DNA of 64,000 nt from Schizochytrium sp. TIO01 (GCA_004764695.1 SMSO01000032.1:5269483-5333482), one strand, 5' to 3'. Positions 10,352-22,674 are shown, numbered from the stretch's first letter. Made by a program: numbers and translations. Notes: generated by a model not told the origin, from the sequence alone.

Positions 10352-11549
10352 GGTGGTGCTCACTTCGACTGCTCTCCACACTCGCCGATGCTCCGATCGT
10401 TTTCCAGATCAATCTTTGTTTGCTTCGTGAAGCCAAGATTTTTCGAAGATAGAATTTCGTTCTAAGTACAATAGGACACACATGGAATCACTTGCAAATT
10501 CTTCAATAAATGAATGTTCGCTCCTTCGCCACCTCCACCTCCAAGGCCACTGGCTTTCTAGAAGTACAGAACCTAGCTTCTGAGGTTTGCGAGTTGGCCG
10601 ATCGACTTGCGATTTTGTGCGGCGCTCGAGCTATTGCTGTCTTTGCCTTCTGATCGAAGAGCGATCATGAGATACAACTTCGTTCTGCGAAGCACAGCAC
10701 TCTGTGGTACGACCTCCCATGTAATTCACTATCACCCTATGAATTGAATATGTACTCCTATTTTGGATACAGAACCTAGTGCAAATTGGGCTGCATGCAG
10801 CAGCGGCGTTCAGGCTTGACGTCTTGAGGATGAAGATCCGATACTTACAAACGTGCAAAGCAATTTTAGCACAAGACATTCGTTCCAAGCGACGAAAAGC
10901 CACAGAGATTTTCATGATTCACAATTTACCTAACCTTACCAACTCGCGGGTTTACGCTGGATGATGCCCGAGAACCACAGAAGAACGATTGAGGAACCTC
11001 GAGAGATGTTGCGAACTTTAGGTCCCCGAAGTCATGCATGATGAATAAAGAAAGCCGCCAAAGTCTTTTTCTTTTTTCTTTTCTCGAAGTGAAATGAAAC
11101 CTTTTAAATAATTCAATTTTTATTCGTAAATTATTTTTAAAAAAAAAATAAGAAGAAATATTTATATAACAACTATACATGTAGTTAATTGAGTTTTTTT
11201 CCTTTTTTTGGTTAAAATTAATACTAAAAGCCTCTAGGCATGCCAGTCGAACTTTATTAAAATTTTCAAGAAATAAAAACTTATGTATCAATGTTTAATT
11301 TTAGAACAGAAAAGAAAGAAGTGTTATAAATAAATTGAAGAGCGAAAGGTCAAAAAGATGAAATATTTCTTACCTCGACATGCCTTGGTAAATTTGCTTC
11401 AAACAAAAGCGAGGGATAGAAAACCAGTTCGTGCTTCGAGGGACTCCGCGGTCGAAATAAGATGTAAGTTATGCTGCCTCTTCAGGAACTTAGCCATCAG
11501 AATCGATCTTCATCATGGTAGCAGGGCTTTATCAATCTGTCAATCATCA

Positions 11550-11622
11550 TTGATTTGATCGATCGATCGATCAATTAATTGATTGAATAATTGATTGATT
11601 GATACTAACTGATTGATTGACT
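11550..11622. repeat. GATC/GATT tetranucleotide repeat
   Basis: gatcgatcgatcgatc followed by aattaattgattgaataattgattgattgat and gattgattgact. The GATC part is self-complementary. Confidence 0.85.
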
Positions 11623-14600
11623 GGTGTGTTTTCGTCTTCTACCTACGGAGCCATCGAAACCAACAACTCCATAATAGCCACAAGAGGAAACGAAACCGCT
11701 CAGGGACCAGGGAGATGGATGAGAACTCCCTCATCAAGACCAGGTCGCCAAGGACACAGAGAGCTGCAGTGCTGAGTTGTCTGATCACAATGGTGCCTGA
11801 ATAAGTAAATGAGAACTAAACAGACGAATTCGTGAACAAAAAAGCAAATGGAGACGAAGGTAGAGAATGAAGACAAAAGAAAAGTGCAACAATTGGTTGG
11901 CTCTTCTGGTGGCTGGGAAGCAAGCGAATCTTGAACAAGCGCGTGGGCGATACGTACAAGTTATGCTAACCGTGGATATACACAGCATTCTTGCAAGTTT
12001 CTTTCACAAGTTGCCGAGGTACCTAGACTTGATTGAAAACTTTAAGCCGTGATCCGATGGCCATGACCAGTTCATCGTTCGCTACCAAAGCTGCAATGCA
12101 AATTGCAATGAAAAGTCGAAGTCGAAGTTGAAGTTGCAGTTGGAGATGTTAAGGCTCGACAAGGTCAACAAACATCGCACCATTGGCGAGTGGAGGTGAC
12201 ATTTCATGGCATGGCCATAATAATGGCGATTGTGACTGGTGCAGCTTGAAGCTGGTGCATAGGGTGTCTGGACATCGGGTTTGGATGGTGACTGGCTGGC
12301 TGGCGTCCTAAACAACCAGGGGACAGTGAGCATACAGGCCGCAATTAGTTGTTTGAAGGAGGTTGGGCGAACTGGTATGGTGAACTTGTCACACACTTGC
12401 GAGTCGCGACAAAGCTGTCACAGAAGCTTCTGTTAAAAATCTGACTGGTTGCCGACCAGATTGATGCGAGACGGAAGGAGCAGATCTTCTAATCCTTGAT
12501 CGATTGTTACTTGGTTTGGCTGTCCATGAAGTTATCATCACCGAAATCTCTTTGTGTTCTCCAAGTTGTTCTTATTCTCTCTTGCTTTTTATTCCTCTTT
12601 TCACTTTCCTTTGTTTTCCCTGCTTGTTGTTGAGTGCTTTCGTACAACCGAGGGCGCATTGATGATGAGGGCGACCATCATGATCATTGAGTAAACAACG
12701 GCGGTGTTGTTGAGTTCCTGGCTACTTACTTTTCATCCACAACAAAAGAACATAATCGCAGTTCGGGTCCCGGTGATCAGCAAACGTTCGTTGGAGCAAC
12801 AGAGTATATGAATTTGCAGGGCGCTTCTGCGAAATGAGTGGTAGGTAGTCTGGTAGTATGATACTTCAACGCTAGCAAAATAAGGAGTTTAATCGTGTAG
12901 GTACTATGAGATAAGGTAAATAGAAAAGCAGATCTCGGCGACAATTTAAAACCCGATGCGTACTACTAAAGGTGATTCATTCGACTTTGATATTTGTAGA
13001 AAAGAGGAAGTCTGGGATATTGAACGAAAATGGGGAGACTTTCTGATACATATTAACAGGGGCCATTTCTAAATGCCAGTCTCCAAGAAGCTGATTGTTG
13101 CGATAACAACTATGAGGTTTTTTCGGGGGTCGGTGCATTTCCAATATCGTGGTCTGATAATCAAGCCAAGGGTGCTTCCCTATATAGGAATGACAGTCCA
13201 CAAGGCTTAAAACTTTTATATAAAATAAACGTTTTCTCGGCAGGCTTCCAATGTTGACAACTTCACTTCCAAAGATCGCTTCATAGCCTGGTTGTACTCT
13301 TTTTTTTTGTTTAAAATTTAAGGGAGTTAGGGCTTCAAGTATTGGTCATTTACTAGCGGGCAGATCACATATTATGCAAAGGCGCTCAGCTTCGCAATGA
13401 CTAATTGCGTATTCTCGATATTAGCAATACTGTTTCGATCTTTTCATCAAGCCAATGGCATCACAAGTTGACGACTACTACCAACTTTCTTTCTCAAGCA
13501 AACTGGACGATATAACTCAACTTCCAGCCAAATAAGCTTGTGCTCCTCATACATATTTTTGCTAACAGGTTGAATATCTTTCCAGACTGCGAAAACTGCA
13601 CAATTCTGTAAACTTGCAGCCGAGTCTTTCGAGTTTGACTATCCTAAAAGTATCGTGCGATTTTAAATGTTACCTTACTCAAACAATTTATCAGACAAAT
13701 GTTCCTGAAATATTGAGAGGCTGCTCTAGCTAACCCCCTACACCTCGTCAATAGCAGTATAGCCATCGTTGCATGCTTTTCTCTCCCCTTTCTCCACAAG
13801 AGGAACAAATTACTTTGCCATACATCATCAGAATTTTGCAGCCCAAACTCTTCAAAATGACCAATACAACAGACACGGGACCGTGCCAGAGTACCTTACA
13901 TATCAATACTGTGCGAGCGTCAGATTCAAATAACCATATGATGGCTATCTTTTTCTTATCTCGTGCTTTGTGTTAGCCATGGTATTGGAATTGACTTGCG
14001 ATTGTTCTAAGCAGCACTGCAATATTTAGAAAGGTTTAATGATCTTGCTAATCTCTAGCTTACGATGGAATTGCTAATGCTGCGCTGTTCTTCTCTCTGA
14101 ACAATCCTGTGTTTTTCGAGAAAGCCACACTACAGACACAAGCCAAGTAGCTGTCCACCAATGTATGCTCTAAGATTCAAGTCTGAATATTTTGTATTAG
14201 AAGCCCCTTTTAACGAAGTACACGATCCTATGTACATGTTTTTGTAGTGAATATTCATGAGGACCTCTCATTCACAAACGCGCAAGCATTGCGGCTACCG
14301 CCTTGCGCAATTGTCAGCAACCCGGCTTTGGTTAATTGATCGCAAACCGCGCGCACTCTTTCAACTAAGGGCTGCTTGCCTTTCCAAACGCACCCATCAT
14401 GAACCAGATTGATTTGGGTGTTTGAGATTCCTTCGCGCAAATACAAATGAATATATATGCACGTGCGTGATCACGAAGAGATAAATTTACTATAGAGAGA
14501 CTCCACTGCAGTCTAGGTATTCATAGGTACCGATGTTATCGAGAAGAGTTTACAAAGCGATAGAAATTCGAGTCTCACTCGTCAGAGGTCAGGTTTAAAA

Positions 14601-15859
14601 GTACGTCTTTAAAACACAGATACACTAAGTCGAGGTGGAAATCGGTTTTTCGCTACAACAATAACGATTGGTGGTCTCTGAAGGGCACTTAAAGTTTCAG
14701 ACGCAAGGCCGTCACATCCGTGGCAGTGGTGAACTCTGTTATTCATGAAGACCCTTCGTCATGGTTGATCAACTGCAACATTTCTTCGCCTCTTCGATTC
14801 CCACTATTCTATCTTGGCAGAAATCATGTGGTGGGCGGGTAATCGCAGCCCGCTGCATGTTCTTCGCGATCGAAAGGAGTCCTTAAGGCCACCGCGCCAT
14901 AACAGCGAACACCCTTTGAAGCCTTCAACAAACCAGTTTCACTCACTATGCTGTCCCACTCCGAGTCATTTAGTTGGTTTTGAGAAGAAAATGTTGGTGT
15001 TTTGTTTTAATATACTAACGATTCAAGAAATAGTTTTATCATTTTTTATTGAAAGTGTCAAAGGAAGAGTATCAAATGTGTTAGTTAGTTAGTGGAAGAA
15101 GGGTGACGCTGTGGAAGAAGCATCATAGGAGGCCACGGACTGTAAATGGTAATTCCTCTGAGGAAGAAGGCGCTTGATCGAATCTGGGACAAGAGCGTAT
15201 CATGGCCCCCTATGCCTTGCACCACAAAGTGTTTTACAAGCGCACTGGGGTGCACACGGGAAGAGTATGAAAGGCTTCCTTATCTCGAGGATTCACCACT
15301 GAGACTCTTTGAGAGGACATGGGCACCTGCAGGCCCCCTCACATCGCTCTCTGGCCAGTGCTGTCTAATTTACGAACTCACAAAACTTGATCGCATCTTT
15401 CCTCTTAGGGCTACTATGGCCACTGGACTTTTGTGTCGCAGAGATACAGTGAGAGATCTATTTCCATCTCCCATGAATATCGCAATTCGATGAACGAGAA
15501 GATTCGACCTCACAATATACCCCCCTGCACTATAAAAATCACACCGCCCTTCGACTCTGATCCAACCCCTCAATCCATCCTATCTTGCATGTTTATGTGA
15601 GATATGTATAGGGTAGTTTGGGAGTGTTTTATACGAGAATACTACTATTGGGGGGCAGGTATGGTGTTTGGTGGTTTAGATCTGTTCTTGATTCACAGAA
15701 GGTGAGGGGCCCGTGGTCACTTTAATATAGAGGCTTTTACCTCTTCGAATAGCTACCTTCCATTTGCTGTAAACTGTGTTCTGTAGATAATTTTTGAAAT
15801 ATCTCGAGCTCTATAATGGGCACAACAAAGGTCTATGGAGTATATTCAGGTTTTAAAAG

Positions 15860-15861
<2 letters not shown>

Positions 15862-15902
<41 letters not shown>
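15862..15902. repeat. ATT microsatellite, about 13 units
   Basis: An uninterrupted run of tta/att units in the gene-poor region. Confidence 0.95.
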
Positions 15903-15920
15903 TAATATTCATATTTATGT

Positions 15921-15938
15921 ATTTATTTATAAATAAAT
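15921..15938. repeat. 18-bp perfect AT palindrome
   Basis: atttatttataaataaat reads the same on both strands and is followed by further aaat units. It lies 18 bp after the ATT microsatellite. Confidence 0.85.
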
Positions 15939-17076
15939 AAATAAATCGATGTGTTCTATGTGAAATTGATTTCTTTTGAACGAGACGGAGATCAGGCAAA
16001 AAAGCGACTTGAGAAACAATAGCTAAGAGCTACGGCGGATATGCGGATTGGCTGTTTCCTGGTCCGGCTATTGATCACCTCGGTACCTTTCGTAAGCCTT
16101 CTGAACAGTGGCACCCAAGCCGTTTTCATTCTTTCCCTTTCTGCTTTTTCATTTCCATTTTTCACATTTTATTTTATTTTTTAAATAAAAAATAATAATG
16201 GTGTTTGTATATTTCTCTGTTCTTATGTCATTCATATTTTAGTATGGAATAAAATAAAAAAAAATATACAAAGAAACAAAGAAACAAACTTGTAAGGTAC
16301 CGTACCTTGTAATGCCTATTTTTTTACAGTTGGCTCTGTTGCGATTGCTTTGTTCGAGTTTGTCTCTAAGTCGCAAATTCAATGGACCAAACGCCCAAAG
16401 GTTAGGAGCAGACAGGCAACAACCTCGTTTACTCATTGATTCATAGCGAGGTGATGCTTTTTTCGGTCGTTTCTCTCTCGTTCCATCATGTACGCGAGGT
16501 TTCTGCTGCTTATGTTTGAGTCGCTGCAAGCACAATCTCATGATCTTCTCCGGGTTGCATTACATTTCTTGCACACCTGTCAAAATTCCATAAACTGTCG
16601 AATTTCCACTTTGAGAGCTCTTTTCATCCACCGCCACAATATTTTGGAGCTCACACTGTTTTAGCGATGCATGGGTCATAACTATGCAAACACTGCATTC
16701 TTTTCTTCCCGGTCTCATTTTCTTGGTATAAATGGCTCATCTCGAAGGCATTTAGTCCATTTGACGTCTTGAGAGATCGAGGCGCTGCCTACTACGAAGC
16801 CAAAAAGAAGTTCACGAGCCTCGCTCCGAGACTGAATTTGCAAAACAATTCTACTCGAGATACTACGTTTGCTGTGAGTGACGGTGCCGATACCTTTGTA
16901 GAATTCTTCAAGCGCGAGATCGCGTTGAAGATAATTAGTTGTCCTCTGGGAGCTCGATTTGATGCTGCTGCTGATGATGATGATGATGATTTTCTCCTTG
17001 AATTCTGCAGTTCTCTAGCTAGAGCGACCGAAGGGCGGGAATGCAGTAATATGGAAGGCAGCGACGATCATTGTCT

Positions 17077-17104
17077 CTCCTTTCCTTTCCTTTCCTTTCC
17101 TTTT
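17077..17104. repeat. CCTTT pentanucleotide repeat
   Basis: About five tandem tttcc units. Confidence 0.9.
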
Positions 17105-17583
17105 CTCGGACCCCGATCTTTCGATATTTGATGTATTGAAGTTTTTTGTTTTGTTTTTTCATTCTACGGTGCGATGAGAGTATTTCCATCTTCCATTTCA
17201 TTCCCAAAATACGATATATGTATTTAAAAATAAAAATAAAAATAAAAGTCAAGTTGATCATTAGATCTATAAATTGTTAATTAAAATAATACTATTGGTC
17301 TGTGTTAAAATTATACAGGGAAAATGTTATTTTTAAAATTTATTATTTTAATGTTAATTTGTTTTTTAAATAAACTAGGAGTGTTCGAAACTAATTTTAA
17401 ACTCTTGGAACAAAGTAGAAATGTACATAAACACGCATTACAGATCGTGAAACAATTACCTAACTTCAAGTATCAACAGGCTGCTTGAGAAAGAAAAAAG
17501 AAAAGAACTTGAAAGAGAGAGAATATAACTATTGCGACAATTGTTTATGGAGACTCTTTTTTGCCTTTTCTCATTCTCTCAAT

Positions 17584-17606
17584 TCTCTTTCTCTTTCTCT
17601 TTCTCT
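17584..17606. repeat. CTTTCT hexanucleotide repeat
   Basis: tctctttctctttctctttctct, a short pyrimidine-only tract. Confidence 0.85.
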
Positions 17607-17823
17607 GCGCCATTCGAGCAGCGGAGCGGGGAAGCAGACACGCAGACGCCCAGGTGCGTAGCCACGCAGCTACACAACCAGAACCACTGGGGCTTGAAGA
17701 CCAAGGGATTCCCAGAGCGCTGCTGAGAAACTGTGTATAAGCTAAAGCACGGCGCTGGATAGATTCAGCCTGGCATCGGCTTGTGGCGTCTTCATCGATA
17801 CAACTAGCATCAGCATATTTCGA

Positions 17824-18009
17824 CTACTGACGAAGTTTTGCAGCTTTTACAAGGCCACAAAACCTGTTCTTGTGTACAAGAGCATCACATTGTTTGCAGG
17901 GGATCTTGGTAAGCTGCGAGTTCCACACCCGGGCCGAGCCGCCGTAGACCTTGTGGAGGGACGCAGTGGGACTTTTAGAGCAAAAACAACAGTGCTTCTC
18001 TTCTTTCAT
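17824..18009 (-). CDS. Small Cys-rich, possibly zinc-binding protein (61 aa)
   Basis: A 61-residue ATG-started frame with a metal-binding-like layout: HCCFC near the N-terminus (a CxxC or HCxxC pair), about 29 residues containing LHKVYGGSARVW, then CKQCDALVHKNRFC, that is CxxC, a spaced His and another Cys. The second half resembles the CxxC...H..C ends of LIM, B-box and C1 fingers. It ends in a basic tail. It lies head-to-head with the GARP factor, whose ATG is 322 bp away. It may be complete or an exon of a longer gene. No family is assigned; the spacing of Cys/His is the only support, and the opposite strand also has an open frame here. Confidence 0.4.
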   Translation of the reverse strand: MKEEKHCCFCSKSPTASLHKVYGGSARVWNSQLTKIPCKQCDALVHKNRFCGLVKAAKLRQ

Positions 18010-18331
18010 TACTTGGTGGTTACTGGCAGAATTCGTTTGCCAGAACAGAACTTCGCGTTGTTCGGCTGGCTAAGCTTGTGTTTACGACACTTGCAAACTT
18101 AGCCAGGAAAACCTTCGCCGAATTTGTGAAAGTAATCCGCGTCTTTATAGCCATAACAGTGGACCGAGTGTGCGTGAGTTAGAAAGCTTTCTCACACCAG
18201 TTTGCTGTTCACAGCACTCTACTTGACTCAGTACATTCTGCGCTGTATCGACGGCACGTCAACTTCAAAATTCTGTTTGAAGAGATCTTGTGAAAGACTT
18301 CACTCGCACAACCATACCAGCTCCACTAGCC

Positions 18332-19777
18332 ATGCACCCACAAGGCAGTACAGCTGTGAGCACGGCTACAGATCCTGCACATACGTTAAAAGCGCTTGAA
18401 CCTCTGTACGCAGAACTAAACAAGTCTGGAACCCCCGTCGTCACCAAGGATAGCGCAAAACAAGCATTCGCCCCGCCACCCACGACAACCCAAAACACTG
18501 TTAGTATTCCTACAACGCAAAAGGAGGCTAGCGAATTCGAAGAGGAAAAGTCTGCTAGCGGCGAAACCCCATCGTCTGCAGGAAGTGCAGCTGGAAACAA
18601 ACGCAAAGCGCCAGCCAAGAAGAAGCGAAAAGACTCTGGAGCACCAGATGGTGGTAATCCTGCTGGAAAGCGTAAGCGTTTTACCTGGTCCGACGATTTA
18701 CACAGGCAATTCATGGCTACAATTTTTGATATTGGACTCGCTAATGCCAAGCCTAAATCAATTCTTCAGAACATGCGCCACATCCCTACAAATCTCACCA
18801 CAGAACACATCAAGTCGCATCTACAAAAGTACCGCGCCAACTCAAAACGTACACAAGATCTTTTCCAACAGCAGTTCGAGATTGCCAAGCGGCAGGCTGA
18901 ACAGTATAGCGATGGCAAGGCACTAAACCCAGTCTTTCATGCCTACCCAATGCCCATTGGAAACTACCCTATTGGTGACGTAAGCTTTCTTGATGATGGT
19001 TCAAATGATGCTCCGAACTTACATACACAGTATGGCGGAGCTCCTTCAGGAGCTGGTCCTTACGGCAACCAGCACCAAGGTGTTCGCTCTGAGATGATGA
19101 ACCCTAGTGTCTACGCAAAGAATACCCCTCAAATGAACCCAATGATGACTCCTCATCAGCACCAGATGCAGCACCAACATCAAATGCAGCACCACCAGCA
19201 CCACCACCAGCAACAACGTTCACCACATGCACCTCTCGGAAGTGCGGCCATGTACAGTGGCCAAGGCATGTCTGGCTTTCATAGGCATGATTCCGATTCC
19301 ATGCAAAAGGGAGATGCGTCGAACGGAGTCGGATCAGCGAACGAGAACAACGATATGGTTTTTGAGCAAATGGAAGTGCAAATGCGCATTCATGCCCAAA
19401 TCCAGCAACAGCATGAAATTCAACAATCTGCTCGTATTTCCTCTTCTGCTAGAGCTGCAGATGGAAACCCCAATTATGGTCAACAACAACAACAACAGCA
19501 AAACCCCGCGGCGGCTTCCCCTCCTCAGCAACGTCACATGAATTCGGCAGCTATTCAGGGCGCAGGCCCAAGCGGAGGAAAGATGGCCCGCATGAACCAT
19601 GGTCTGCATGGTATGGATTCAGATCTCTTCACCAGCTTGGACCAAAACACGTTCCCGTCGCCGTTCCTTGGTGCTCTTCCACCTGAAAAGCCTCTCACAC
19701 CTCTGTCTTTGAACGATGCAGCCAAGATTGACGATGTCGACGGTTTAGAGGAAGATTTGTTTGATTTCCTACACTAA
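18332..19777 (+). CDS. GARP-type Myb transcription factor, SHLQKYR class
   Basis: A 481-residue protein from the first ATG (18332). Residues about 113-175 form a GARP/Myb-like DNA-binding domain: KRKRFTWSDDLHRQF at its start and TTEHIKSHLQKYRANSK in the recognition-helix region, the hallmark of plant ARR-B/PHR/GLK factors and of related protist proteins. A basic stretch (NKRKAPAKKKRK) just before it is a likely nuclear signal. There is no receiver domain, so it is not a type-B response regulator. The C-terminal half is low complexity: Gln/His-rich (positions about 265-300), Met-rich and poly-Gln near 390, ending in an acidic EEDLFDFLH peptide that could be an activation motif. Targets are unknown. 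One exon. Confidence 0.88.
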   Translation: MHPQGSTAVSTATDPAHTLKALEPLYAELNKSGTPVVTKDSAKQAFAPPPTTTQNTVSIPTTQKEASEFEEEKSASGETPSSAGSAAGNKRKAPAKKKRKDSGAPDGGNPAGKRKRFTWSDDLHRQFMATIFDIGLANAKPKSILQNMRHIPTNLTTEHIKSHLQKYRANSKRTQDLFQQQFEIAKRQAEQYSDGKALNPVFHAYPMPIGNYPIGDVSFLDDGSNDAPNLHTQYGGAPSGAGPYGNQHQGVRSEMMNPSVYAKNTPQMNPMMTPHQHQMQHQHQMQHHQHHHQQQRSPHAPLGSAAMYSGQGMSGFHRHDSDSMQKGDASNGVGSANENNDMVFEQMEVQMRIHAQIQQQHEIQQSARISSSARAADGNPNYGQQQQQQQNPAAASPPQQRHMNSAAIQGAGPSGGKMARMNHGLHGMDSDLFTSLDQNTFPSPFLGALPPEKPLTPLSLNDAAKIDDVDGLEEDLFDFLH

Positions 19778-20841
19778 ACGGAAAGAGCTTAGCTCACAAA
19801 ATATGGTTCTGGCATATGAAGGCACCCGCATCATCATTACCCCAACAACGTGAGCAACACACAAACCAGACCAATCTGAAATCCGAAAACACACAATAGG
19901 GAATCCAAGTGGGTGCGCCCTTTATCTTCTGTCAATGCTGCTACTTGTCCTAACGTACACTGTCCTGTGGAAATGTAACAATAAAACAATAGGCCTACAA
20001 CAAGCTTTTCTTGCAAGCAGCGTACCCTAGCATGTGGAGGTTGCGTAGTGAAAATCTGGAAAGGTTCTGTTCATGTGCATTATTGTTGCGTTTCCTGTTT
20101 GATATATAGAATATGTCCATCGTGGTAGTTTTTCTATCCACCTTTACTTTTCTTCCTTTGAAAAAAACACCATCCTATCTCCCCTTCGTAGTTTACTGTC
20201 TCTTACTTTTTTACTTTTTCTGAAATGAATTTTAACATCTTTGATAAATCCTTTCCAGTTATTCTTACGCGCTTGATTTTTTTCAAAGCGTTGAGTGCTA
20301 GAAACCTCGCTCCTCTGTCCCTACTCGATGGCTCGTTAGACAAAACTAATAAAAAATACTACCACGAGGCACACCGTATGGTTCTAAAATATGAACCGAA
20401 GATAACATGGTTCCTTTGGAAAACTATGATATATTTCAATTGATTTAAAATGTCTGCTTCAGTTTTCGGTGCGATGAAAACTCAACGGAGGACATACACT
20501 AATAAGGTGAATTGTTCCTTAATTCACGACTTTCTGCAGCTTATAGTAGGAAGCCGAATAGACAAATAACAACCGCAGCAGCTCGTCTTCGAAAGATCCA
20601 AGATGCCTACTTTCAGACTGCAGCATCACTAAAAAGCTATGAATCTTCGACAAATTACTTGCAATAGTATTTTCATTGGCTGTGTGCATTTGTTCTCTTT
20701 TATAAACTCTAGTAGTTTAGTTGCAAGATTGCTACGCAAATATACCTGTTCAAATAAGATCTTTCTAAAGACTGGTACCAAATGCGTAATGGCTGGTGCA
20801 GGAAATCTTTTCAAAGTTACCCATAAAAGTGCTTACATTAT
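19778..20841. other. Intergenic, 1.06 kb, between convergent genes
   Basis: Shared 3' flank of the GARP factor and the sorting receptor. An AATAAAA near 19980 may be a poly(A) signal. Otherwise AT-rich with nothing recognisable. Confidence 0.6.
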
Positions 20842-22674
20842 TTAAGATAGTTCTACAACATGTTGATAGCCATCGCGGTTCCGACGCGGTGGTGCCTCCT
20901 CATCGCCAGACTCATCCGCTTGACGGAAGCTTGATCGACGATTTCCGAAACGGGCTTCGCCAGCCTCACCAGCCATGCCATCAGCATCAAGACGAACGTA
21001 TTCGCCCACAATGTTACGGACATCCTCGTGAAACTCAGCACGCATACGCGCATTCTCACGTTTACGGTAAAATGCAAAGCCACCAACAAGCAACCCAACA
21101 ACAAAAATAAGCGAGAACAAAAGAGTGCCCATAGAAACGCCGTTACTGCTTGAAGTTGTAGACGCCGAAGATGAAGTGGAGTCACCAGATTTGGCACTTT
21201 CAGGAGCATATTGTAAGCAGGTTTCCACAAGGGCCGCATCAACGTAAAGACCCACATCTGTACTTTCCACACATGGGCAGAACTCAGGAAGAGCACTATC
21301 CTTGAAACCGGCACAAAGGGCAACTAAAATATCTTTGAGGTTGGAGCCAAACTCAATCATCTTTCCATTAACAATGACCGTGGGCAATCGAATGATCTCC
21401 ATGTTGCTGCGCTTAGCAAGCTCTGCTTCCATAATGCTGTTTGCACCATCATTGTCCCCGTAGCCACCACTCTGAGTAATACAAGCAAGAGTTTTGCTCA
21501 TGTCAAGACCCATGTCTTGATGAACCTGCTTGGAGCAAGATTCTTTATACGGGTTTTCCTGATCTTCATCCTCACCAGTGCAGTTAGAAGCAAAACGCGA
21601 GATATACTCCCACCACTTTTGCTCACCTGCACTTTTACTAGACTCTGCCGCATCAGTTACAAGAATCTTCCAGAGACAAAGTTGGCGAAGGTTCTCACGA
21701 GAAATATCTGCACCACTGATTCGACCTATGCCAAGACCATCCGGGTCATAATGACAGTAGCGACCACCATTGTGGCATGCATCAAAACAATGTGACTCAC
21801 CATTTGAAGACAGACACCCGAGCGTAGATCCATCATAGACAAACATATGAGGGGTAAACGAGGTCTTGGGTTCCAAGAGTGGACTGACATTTTCGTACCA
21901 GAGCTGTTTGGTAAAGATATCAGCATTGAGAATAGAGCTCATCCAGATCTCGTATTCAACCTTACTTGCCTGTGGGAGATTCCATTTAAGGTCGATCAGG
22001 ACCTTCTGATCAGTGGGGTGCGAGTTGACAGCACAATTTACATCAGTAATAAAGCTTCCAGTAGTGAGTTTGGTTAGGGAACCGGGTGTAAGGCTTTTCT
22101 GTTGCTCGAGACACTCTAATAACCGTAAACCATCCCAACGGGAGATAATCATACTGGGGATATGTACATTGTGGTTTACACCACCCATGTAGCTGAGGGC
22201 GTCTATGCCAGCGCAGTTACCATTGTTGCAAAGAGTTTTGCAGTGCTTCACAAACGCAGAGGTGGTCGTGCTGGCTACCATGTTAGACTTGAGACACTTG
22301 TTCTCAACCACGATGAGACCCTTAGCTCCCACCAAATCCTGAGCGTACACTGCTTCTTGCACAAAACGGCACTGAGACCAACCCATTAGGAGCAACACCT
22401 CGTCACTAGCCGTATCAGAATCAGGAAGCTCGACAGGACAAGGAGATGTCGAGGTTGAATTGGATCCTTGAACTAAAGGTGTAATTTTTGCAATCTCTTG
22501 ATTATGCACACCGAAGTTAGCGCTGCCAAAAAGCGCACTCCGGTGCACGATATCGCCCTGGAGCGTCGATGGGTAGATGACCTTGAGTTCACTAGCACTG
22601 TTCTGAGCGTTCGCAGAGCAAAGCGAAACAAGTAGGATCGCTGTAGCAAGCGCAGAGCTCTTCATATTGACCAT
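20842..22674 (-). CDS. Vacuolar sorting receptor-like type I membrane protein (PA domain)
   Basis: 610 residues. N-terminal signal peptide (MKSSALATAILLVSLCSANA; Met 4 is an alternative start), then a protease-associated domain to about residue 200 (LVGAKGLIVVENKCL). The central Cys-rich region matches plant vacuolar sorting receptors (VSR/BP-80): YEIWMSS, FTPHMFVYDG, CHNGGRYCHYDPDG, ENLRQLCLWKILV, CSKQVHQDMGLDM and RLPTVIVNGKMIEFG. A Ser/Thr linker leads to one membrane span (about 515-536), a basic stop-transfer, and a cytosolic tail with YVRL (559-562) that fits a YxxPhi adaptor signal, comparable to the YMPL of plant VSRs. Such receptors carry soluble hydrolases from Golgi to vacuole or lysosome. 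The EGF-like repeats of plant VSRs are not evident, so the protein is shorter. Confidence 0.88.
   Translation of the reverse strand: MVNMKSSALATAILLVSLCSANAQNSASELKVIYPSTLQGDIVHRSALFGSANFGVHNQEIAKITPLVQGSNSTSTSPCPVELPDSDTASDEVLLLMGWSQCRFVQEAVYAQDLVGAKGLIVVENKCLKSNMVASTTTSAFVKHCKTLCNNGNCAGIDALSYMGGVNHNVHIPSMIISRWDGLRLLECLEQQKSLTPGSLTKLTTGSFITDVNCAVNSHPTDQKVLIDLKWNLPQASKVEYEIWMSSILNADIFTKQLWYENVSPLLEPKTSFTPHMFVYDGSTLGCLSSNGESHCFDACHNGGRYCHYDPDGLGIGRISGADISRENLRQLCLWKILVTDAAESSKSAGEQKWWEYISRFASNCTGEDEDQENPYKESCSKQVHQDMGLDMSKTLACITQSGGYGDNDGANSIMEAELAKRSNMEIIRLPTVIVNGKMIEFGSNLKDILVALCAGFKDSALPEFCPCVESTDVGLYVDAALVETCLQYAPESAKSGDSTSSSASTTSSSNGVSMGTLLFSLIFVVGLLVGGFAFYRKRENARMRAEFHEDVRNIVGEYVRLDADGMAGEAGEARFGNRRSSFRQADESGDEEAPPRRNRDGYQHVVELS

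Larger units (their letters stand above)
10352..17823. other. Gene-poor region, 7.5 kb
   Basis: The longest stretch without a confident gene. It is AT-rich with many simple repeats (listed separately). Open frames are short and mostly unlike protein. Two have somewhat protein-like composition but no recognised domain: 15146-15493 (+, ATG start, 115 codons, containing TREEYERLPYLEDSPLRL) and 16769-17131 (+, 120 codons, no ATG until late, containing FVEFFKREIALKIIS and a run of six Asp). A TATAAAT lies at about 16727. I see no transposase, reverse transcriptase, tRNA or rRNA. It may hold spliced or non-coding genes that cannot be resolved by eye. Confidence 0.5.

Noticed and set aside
17370-17385. 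T-loop-like gttcgaaac
   Set aside because: Flanks do not pair into a T-stem and no A box lies upstream.
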